Of a stretch of DNA of 6,622 nucleotides, positions 3,801 through 6,622 are shown one piece after another. The stretch covers positions 1 through 6,622 of the forward strand of contig CAZSDP010000050.1 in the NCBI GenBank assembly GCA_964605665.1, written 5' to 3'. This DNA is from CAZSDP01 sp964605665. Its GTDB lineage: Bacteria; Planctomycetota; UBA8108; UBA1146. The notes below the pieces were generated by a model, which saw only the letters and a program-made list of their open reading frames with translations, searched no databases and was not told where the DNA came from. The translations under genes were made by a program, and so were the position numbers. Numbering within the stretch: the first letter of the stretch is position 1; each line of letters opens with the position of its first letter.

Positions 3801-6282
3801 TCTGCAGATCACGCCTGGGCATGTACGCTCCAAACCCGAAAAACATGTGCTCTGTCTTGCTTACAGCCCAGACGGCACTGTCCTTGCTTCTGGTAGCTTA
3901 GATCACACTGTGAGCTTCTGGGATTCCGATACCGGTCGTCAGTTGGGGGTTTTATCTGGGCACACCGCTCGTATCCGAGATGTGATTTATCATCCCGATG
4001 GACAGCGGCTTTTTTCTGCAAGTGATGACGAGACGATTCGAATTTGGGATGCCGATTCGAAAGAGACGATTCGGACACTTTCAGGTCACAGCGGTCCTGT
4101 CTTATCTGTTGCGAGCAGCCCTTGCGGTATGCACATCGTGTCTGGAGGTGAAGATGGAACTTTCAGATGCTGGGAAGTTGAGACCGGAACAGAGTTGTAC
4201 CGCTTTGAGTTGAGTTCCCCTGTCTTAGACATTTGCTACAACCACAGCGGGACTCAGTTGGCTCTTTCATGTCAGAGTGGCATGGTTCAAGTGCGCGATT
4301 GTCTTGATGGTAGCTTAGTTCGAAACTTGAAGGGGCATGAAGAAGCAGCGTTGGCTGTTGCGTTCCATCCTGATGGACGGCGGCTTGCAACATCAAGCCA
4401 AGATAAGAGTGTTCGCCTGTGGGACCTCAACACTGGCCAAGCGCTCTTTACGCTGAAAGCTCATAGAGCAGGTGTCTGTGATTTAGAGTTCAATGCGTCC
4501 GGTGATAGCTTGGCAACTGCTGGTCACATAAATGTCAAGATTTGGGAAACGACAAGCGGACGTTGGAGGGAAAGTCTCTCTGAACGAGCACGACGCCATT
4601 TCATATTTAAAGAGCTCGCTCAAATTTTGGAATCGAATGCACCGTCTGAAGCAACGGCATCCTTGCGCACGTTGCTCTCAGAAGCAGAGTCAGAAGATCC
4701 TGAGTCGTTTCTCACGTACCAAATCAAATCTGCACTCGGAGTCAGTTTGTCTCGACAAGGGATGACTGACGAGGCTGAACCCCTCTTGTTGGAAGGGTAT
4801 CTGGGAATTGCAACTTTCCAGAATTGTGATCAAGAGGTCACCTTTGGGCGATTGCGAGATTGTCATAGCAATCAGAGCGACAGAGAGAATTTGCTCAATG
4901 CCGCGCGCATAGAATTGGAAAGTAGACTTGAGGAGCAACCTGACAACAATTGGCTCAGAGACTCTCTCACTGATCATATGGTCCAAATGAAGAAACCGAT
5001 TTGGACGGTGTTGAGGGCCTATCATCTCGAGTCGAAGCATGGTGCCGAATTGCGCGCAGAGCCAGATGGTTCAGTCTTCGTGAGTGGTCCGAACGTAGCT
5101 GGCGAAGAGTATACGCTGCATGTAGAACCGCTACAGATCGAAATTCGGTCATTGCGATTAGAGGTGCTTGCCGATTCGCGGTTGGCATCGCAGGGGCCGG
5201 GGAGAAACAACCTGTTCATATTGACCGAAATTGAGTTGGAATCACTGGACCCGAAGGATCCTTCCATCAACGAACGACACCTTTTTTCCGAGGGTGTAGA
5301 CAGTTTGCATTATTGGGAATCAATAAGAGGCAGTATTACCTATGCGATCCGTGAGCAGCCGGAGAACTCTGAGCGGGGGTGGGCCTTTGGGGGGGAAAAG
5401 GGCGGTAGGTGCGAATGGGCAATTCTGGATGTTGCGAAGAGTGACTCCTCCACTTTAGATCGAGAACTTAGACTGACCTTAAAGCATGCGGGAAGTGCGC
5501 TGAGAAATCTCGGGCGGTTTCGAGTCTCCGTTAGCGATACAGCAGACACTGCTCCCTTTGCCTCAGATCTGGCGTTGATCGAAACGCGAGATCTGGCTGG
5601 AGCCGCAGCTCTGGCGATGGCGTATTACTCATACGGTGAGTATGAGAAAGCACGTGACTGGATTGAGAAGTCGCTGACGTCAGAACCGGAAAGTGTATCC
5701 CGATACTGTTTGGCAGCACTGATCTATCTTCGACTCCATCAGATTGAGAAGTTTCAGGAAAACTGGCAGCTTCACAATGAGCTGGTTTTTCGAGTGCGTC
5801 GTCGCTGGGACAATGCAGAGTATGTTGACTCTGATTTAAGGCTCATCACCCGTATTCGCGAGGCTATCACTGACCTGAAAGTGGGTGATATCAGCGTGTT
5901 GAAAAAGATCGCTCCTAATTTGCGCGCTTCTCTACTGACCGATCGTCTCGTGATTTTTACCCGCGAGGAGAGATATGCAGAACTGGAGGAGTGTGCAGCA
6001 GCGTTACTAGAGGTGGCGGGAGATTCCTACGTGCACTACTACAATGCTGCGTGCGGATTCAGCTTGGCGTCCACCGCTATTTCTGACGCGAATAGTGAGC
6101 AAGGTACAGCGGACATGGATCCAGAGAGAGTACGGCTCATAGAAGCGAGCCTTGACTCTCTGCGCCAGGCGATCGATACCGGCTGGGATGACCTCGAACA
6201 CATCGAAGAGGATTCCGATCTAGAGCCGCTGCGATCGCATCCTGGTTATCAGGAGATTTTAGAGATACTCAACAGTCCCTAG
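898..6282 (+). CDS. Transmembrane Ser/Thr protein kinase with 14 WD40 repeats and TPR/beta-sandwich tail
   Basis: This 1794-residue protein should transfer phosphate from ATP to Ser/Thr of partner proteins and sense through its long C-terminal part. Order: acidic Ser-rich N-terminus (1-107); Hanks kinase (108-368) with all main catalytic motifs; helical TPR-like segment (374-449); basic stretch and one membrane helix (480-498); 14-residue coiled-coil repeats (508-549); conserved linker (559-602); 14 WD40 repeats (608-1223); TPR-like helices (about 1270-1303); a beta-sandwich (1369-1547); more TPR-like helices (1565-1600, 1710-1789). The final DLEPLRSHPGYQEIL resembles the usual end of planctomycete kinase-TPR proteins. 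ATG 898 is chosen over GTG 889 because AGGTG lies 6 bases upstream. Positive charges before the membrane helix predict a cytoplasmic kinase and an extracytoplasmic sensor. No frameshift is seen. The gene stands alone, without the sigma-factor neighbour often found beside such kinases. The ligand and substrates are unknown. Confidence 0.93.
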   Translation: MIENEDLASQQDSSSKSEETFSERSDVEDLSADQTISSEHPSSVDATMSLQQFAETMATDLGQLDKVTPMMSLRSDSNRWTTSLPTLLVKPRSITEPSEAKGEIDSDYQTQKLLGKGGMGTVHLAKQNSLGREVALKRLHEKNRSNSSVQDDFLLEATMTGRLEHPNIIPIYDVGCEENGDLFYVMKNIRGLPWTKTIDEQSLLENLEVLLRVCDAIAFGHAQGILHRDLKPENIMIGEFGEVLVLDWGLAVALGDQETQIASPGGTPAYMAPELLNPPHAVCRQSDVYLLGAILFEILTGKPPHGGKSAKEALLAVAENVIQDYDRDKVAVEDASGELLGIAIKAMSSAPADRQQSVLEFQQAIKEFRYHQESWVLSTRASQELKKATEDKDYTAYSRSVFGFEEALNLWSGNEAAQNELKNARRSYAECAEQQGDFDLALSLLDESDPEQEPLISRLHEARKERQARQGRLRRMKKSLVAAAAMIFLIVTLAAIWINQARIDAEIQRQAAVEARNETEKQRVAAVNARRESERQREEAVLARGQAVIAQKSAEENAYISDMRLVQMSWEQGKLNNARDLLDGDRHDKKFRDFEWAYWRQLTQVESATLIGHTGGLRSVAWSSDGKTLASAGSDRTVKLWDSTTGKEIHTLEGHTGSVTCLNFSPDGTLVASGSRDKTVRVWNVQSGEEELKFEGHTSLIQDVCFGPDGTWLVSGADDYSARIWRTDNGTELVQLSQSPGFISVAVSRDGRRLAGVFNTVVAATELVGSTPGPLRVLNKEDNLSGVIGSIDFDPSGGRLVSCHYDGMIKIWDTTAAKKLFSIPCYNANPTDAHYSPDGRWIASSHSDHSVRIWDSITGEPLALLKGHDAPVTSVAFSPLGLRLASAGTDKTIKLWDLSFIDSIGSEDAQRDRKLSSGSVGKECIVLLGHTRTIQSIAFHPDAELGLVASAGMDSRINVWSAETGQEVLQITPGHVRSKPEKHVLCLAYSPDGTVLASGSLDHTVSFWDSDTGRQLGVLSGHTARIRDVIYHPDGQRLFSASDDETIRIWDADSKETIRTLSGHSGPVLSVASSPCGMHIVSGGEDGTFRCWEVETGTELYRFELSSPVLDICYNHSGTQLALSCQSGMVQVRDCLDGSLVRNLKGHEEAALAVAFHPDGRRLATSSQDKSVRLWDLNTGQALFTLKAHRAGVCDLEFNASGDSLATAGHINVKIWETTSGRWRESLSERARRHFIFKELAQILESNAPSEATASLRTLLSEAESEDPESFLTYQIKSALGVSLSRQGMTDEAEPLLLEGYLGIATFQNCDQEVTFGRLRDCHSNQSDRENLLNAARIELESRLEEQPDNNWLRDSLTDHMVQMKKPIWTVLRAYHLESKHGAELRAEPDGSVFVSGPNVAGEEYTLHVEPLQIEIRSLRLEVLADSRLASQGPGRNNLFILTEIELESLDPKDPSINERHLFSEGVDSLHYWESIRGSITYAIREQPENSERGWAFGGEKGGRCEWAILDVAKSDSSTLDRELRLTLKHAGSALRNLGRFRVSVSDTADTAPFASDLALIETRDLAGAAALAMAYYSYGEYEKARDWIEKSLTSEPESVSRYCLAALIYLRLHQIEKFQENWQLHNELVFRVRRRWDNAEYVDSDLRLITRIREAITDLKVGDISVLKKIAPNLRASLLTDRLVIFTREERYAELEECAAALLEVAGDSYVHYYNAACGFSLASTAISDANSEQGTADMDPERVRLIEASLDSLRQAIDTGWDDLEHIEEDSDLEPLRSHPGYQEILEILNSP
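1219..2001 (+). other. Hanks-type Ser/Thr kinase catalytic domain (residues 108-368)
   Basis: Residues are numbered from ATG 898. The Gly-rich loop is GKGGMGTV (115-122), the ATP-anchoring Lys is K137 in VALK, and its helix-C partner is probably E156. The catalytic loop is HRDLKPEN (227-234) with D229 as the base. The metal-binding motif is DWG (247-249) in place of DFG. The activation segment ends in GTPAYMAPE (266-274), followed by SDVY with D287. The subdomain XI Arg is probably R354. All residues needed for catalysis are present, so the domain should be active. The Phe-to-Trp change in DFG is, to my knowledge, common among planctomycete kinases and does not imply inactivity. Confidence 0.95.
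2017..2244 (+). other. Post-kinase helical TPR-like segment (residues 374-449)
   Basis: The pattern is A..L..A....DY..Y......FEEALNLW.GN, then AR..YAE.A...GD.DLALSLLD. It matches the module that commonly follows the kinase domain in planctomycete kinase-WD40 and kinase-TPR proteins. The helices look like one to two degenerate TPR units on the cytoplasmic side, between the kinase and the membrane helix. They may transmit the signal or bind substrates; that role is inferred. Confidence 0.6.
2335..2391 (+). other. Single transmembrane helix (residues 480-498)
   Basis: A hydrophobic run from LVAAAAMIF to AAIWI spans about 19 residues. It follows a strongly basic stretch (RQGRLRRMKKS, 469-479). 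By the positive-inside rule the N-terminal kinase is cytoplasmic and everything after residue 498 is extracytoplasmic. It is the only long hydrophobic segment seen in the protein. Confidence 0.88.
2419..2544 (+). repeat. Three tandem 14-residue coiled-coil repeats (residues 508-549)
   Basis: Units at 508-521, 522-535 and 536-549 share the pattern QR..AV.AR.E.E.. . They begin QRQAAVEAR, QRVAAVNAR and QREEAVLAR; the third is degenerate after AR. Fourteen residues equal two heptads, so the segment should form a continuous charged coiled coil just after the membrane helix. It may serve in dimerisation and signal transmission. The DNA copies are diverged, so the repeat is seen mainly at protein level. 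Confidence 0.75.
2572..2703 (+). other. Conserved linker between coiled coil and WD40 array (residues 559-602)
   Basis: The segment starts YISDMRLVQMSWEQGKL, continues NARDLLD, and ends FRDFEWAYWRQL. This pattern (Y...MRL...W..G....AR.LL.......FEW.YW..L) recurs directly before the WD40 repeats in planctomycete kinase-WD40 proteins. It gives strong support for the phylum assignment. Its function is unknown; it is probably a helical cap that leads into the first propeller. Confidence 0.75.
2719..4566 (+). repeat. Array of 14 WD40 repeats, probably two 7-bladed propellers (residues 608-1223)
   Basis: Repeats start at residues 608, 650, 692, 734, 780, 821, 863, 926, 969, 1017, 1059, 1101, 1142 and 1184. 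Most carry GH near the start, a SPDG-like turn, then SAS/SGS..D.T, and end in a WD-type dipeptide (WD, WN, WS or WE). Repeat 4 (734-779) lacks both GH and WD and is degenerate; repeat 12 (1101-1141) has neither GH nor W. Repeats 5 and 6 lack the GH, and repeat 9 has a short insertion after its GH. A 27-residue polar linker (899-925) separates repeats 7 and 8, which points to two closed 7-bladed propellers. WD40 propellers are protein-interaction platforms, so this is probably the sensing or docking part. Confidence 0.9.
4705..4806 (+). other. TPR-like unit after the propellers (residues 1270-1303)
   Basis: The helix pair reads ...ALGVSLSRQGMTDEAEPLLLEGYLGI. The G.SL..QG...EAEPLLL.GY pattern is characteristic of the C-terminal TPR region of planctomycete Ser/Thr kinases. 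The surrounding residues 1224-1368 are also predominantly helical in character but too diverged for me to assign further units. Confidence 0.7.
5002..5538 (+). other. PSCyt/DUF1553-associated beta-sandwich-like domain (residues 1369-1547)
   Basis: Landmarks in order are a starting Trp (1369), GAELRAEPDGSVFVSGPN, YTLHV, IRSLRLEVLADSRLASQGPGR, ILTEIEL, then after a variable middle GWAFGGEKGG, LRLTL, and finally LGRFRVSVSD. The same order (DGS..VSG.N, RLE.L....L...GPGR, LTE.E, GWA, LGRFR.SV) occurs in a beta-sandwich of planctomycete cytochrome-type proteins carrying PSCyt1, DUF1549 and DUF1553 modules, where a carbohydrate-binding role has been suspected. Here it lies between TPR-like segments. 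A ligand-binding function is inferred from that resemblance only. Confidence 0.65.
5375..5402 (+). other. Canonical G-quadruplex motif inside the kinase coding sequence
   Basis: Four G tracts of 5, 3, 7 and 3 bases (5375-5379, 5381-5383, 5389-5395, 5400-5402) are separated by loops of 1, 5 and 4 bases on the coding strand. This satisfies the usual rule of four runs of at least three G with loops of 1-7. The motif encodes the Gly/Trp-rich stretch of the beta-sandwich domain. Any effect on transcription or translation is speculative. Confidence 0.6.
5590..5697 (+). other. TPR unit (residues 1565-1600)
   Basis: The helix pair contains AAALAMAYYSYGEYEKARDWIEKSL and then SEPES, which fits the TPR consensus (A...YY..G.Y..A......L...P). 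It directly follows the beta-sandwich. A second, weaker helix pair follows (CLAALIYLRLHQIEKFQENW). The unit probably helps form a superhelical protein-binding surface. Confidence 0.7.
6025..6273 (+). other. C-terminal TPR-like end module (residues 1710-1792)
   Basis: The segment has YYNAACGFSLAS, a charged spacer, SLDSLRQAIDTGWDDLEHI and DLEPLRSHPGYQEIL. The order YNAAC..sLA, then L..AI..GW.D..H......DL.PLR..P.Y..IL, is the typical C-terminal ending of planctomycete kinase-TPR proteins. This shows that the gene ends naturally at 6282 and is not truncated. Confidence 0.75.
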
Positions 6283-6288
6283 CTGGTC

Positions 6289-6323
6289 GATGCCTTCTCA
6301 CAAAAGTGCACGGCATCAGTTTT
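6289..6323 (+). terminator. Candidate intrinsic terminator of the kinase gene
   Basis: GATGCC (6289-6294) pairs with GGCATC (6312-6317). An inner CAC/GTG stem (6299-6301 with 6306-6308) closes an AAAA loop. Two bases after the outer stem comes TTTT (6320-6323). It lies 6 bases after the stop codon, which is the expected place. The internal bulges and the short T run make it weak. Confidence 0.4.
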
Positions 6324-6507
6324 GAGCGACGCCATAAACCGCTGCGTGACGCTTACCAAGAAGCTCAAATCGGTTCCCGAGCTCGGGGAATGAAGATCCC
6401 ATGGCGATGTCGGGACTCCCACCGATGGCATTGGAGTCTCCACGGACAAATGTCTGAGTTGAAACCGACGAAGCGCTCAGGACTAGCAGTAGAGGAAGCA
6501 AAACCAA
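6316..6507 (-). pseudogene. Possible decayed 5' fragment of a secreted dockerin-like protein
   Basis: Read on the minus strand, the frame gives a hydrophobic run (LTLVLLPLLLVLSASSVSTQ) followed at once by FVRGDSNAIGGSPDIA. The first part resembles a signal peptide, with KR just upstream in the same frame. The second resembles the FxRGDxNADGxxDIxD calcium loop found just after the signal peptide of many planctomycete secreted proteins. The loop is damaged: Ile stands where Asp is expected at position 5 and the last Asp is missing. The frame then stops within about 30 residues. TTG 6507 has AAAAGG 6 bases before it, but no ATG is available. It may equally be a chance open frame. Confidence 0.25.
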
Positions 6508-6622
6508 CGTGAGCCTTTTCGAAGCTTGTTGGGATTCGGATGTGGTCTGATAAATGAGGTAACTCCACTCACCGGTCCGAGCCCGTGGGTGATGCTGTAC
6601 GACAATCAGCTGATGGCCTCAC

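Larger units (their letters stand above)
6283..6622. other. Intergenic region with no convincing intact gene
   Basis: Apart from the terminator candidate and the possible dockerin-like remnant on the minus strand, I see no supported gene here. On the plus strand a frame stays open from 6493 to the right edge and contains TTG (6526, 6529) and ATG (6592) codons. It has no clear ribosome binding site, and too little is visible to call it. No RNA gene or repeat was recognised. Confidence 0.5.

Noticed and set aside
2719..4566. WD40 region as a DNA tandem repeat or CRISPR-like array
   Set aside because: The periodicity (about 126 bases) exists at protein level only; the DNA copies are strongly diverged and have no identical repeat/spacer structure.
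6306..6512. 68-codon plus-strand frame after the kinase
   Set aside because: It starts with GTG inside the terminator hairpin, has no ribosome binding site, and the translation is Arg/Lys/His-rich without any pattern.
6526..6622. Plus-strand frame open to the right edge (TTG 6526 or ATG 6592)
   Set aside because: Only about 30 codons are visible and there is no clear Shine-Dalgarno sequence, so a gene entering at the right edge cannot be supported.

Overview
The window looks like chromosomal DNA of a planctomycete (Pirellula/Rhodopirellula/Gimesia-like). The main reason is a single very large gene with the composite architecture common in that phylum: a Hanks-type Ser/Thr kinase, a helical linker, one membrane segment, a charged coiled coil, a long WD40 array and a TPR-like tail. 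Within the tail sits a beta-sandwich that I otherwise associate with planctomycete PSCyt/DUF1549/DUF1553 cytochrome-type proteins. No rRNA, tRNA, CRISPR array or insertion sequence was seen.

Layout. Positions 2-616 (+) hold the 3' end of a gene that enters from the left edge; its product is probably a secreted, beta-rich protein of unknown function. Positions 617-897 are intergenic and contain a 14-bp perfect palindrome, a plausible intrinsic terminator, weak promoter-like boxes and a Shine-Dalgarno sequence that sets the start of the next gene. Positions 898-6282 (+) are the 1794-residue kinase/WD40/TPR protein. A hairpin followed by four T residues comes 6 bases after its stop codon. Positions 6283-6622 hold no convincing intact gene. 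The minus strand there carries what looks like a decayed start of a secreted protein with a dockerin-like calcium loop.

How it may work (inference). The positive-inside pattern at the membrane segment puts the kinase in the cytoplasm. The WD40 array (14 blades, best read as two 7-bladed propellers) and the TPR/beta-sandwich tail would then lie on the other side of the membrane. This would be a receptor-like kinase that senses through protein-protein or ligand contacts. No sigma factor, phosphatase or other signalling partner is adjacent in the window, so the kinase looks like a stand-alone transcription unit. The upstream gene has visibly higher G+C than the kinase gene and is probably separated from it by a terminator, so nothing here links the two functionally.

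The most interesting points are the 7+7 propeller layout with its linker at the midpoint, the PSCyt-type beta-sandwich inside a kinase tail, a canonical G-quadruplex motif with a 7-G run inside the coding sequence, and the dockerin-like remnant at the right edge. The architecture itself belongs to a known planctomycete family, so I do not claim a wholly new system.
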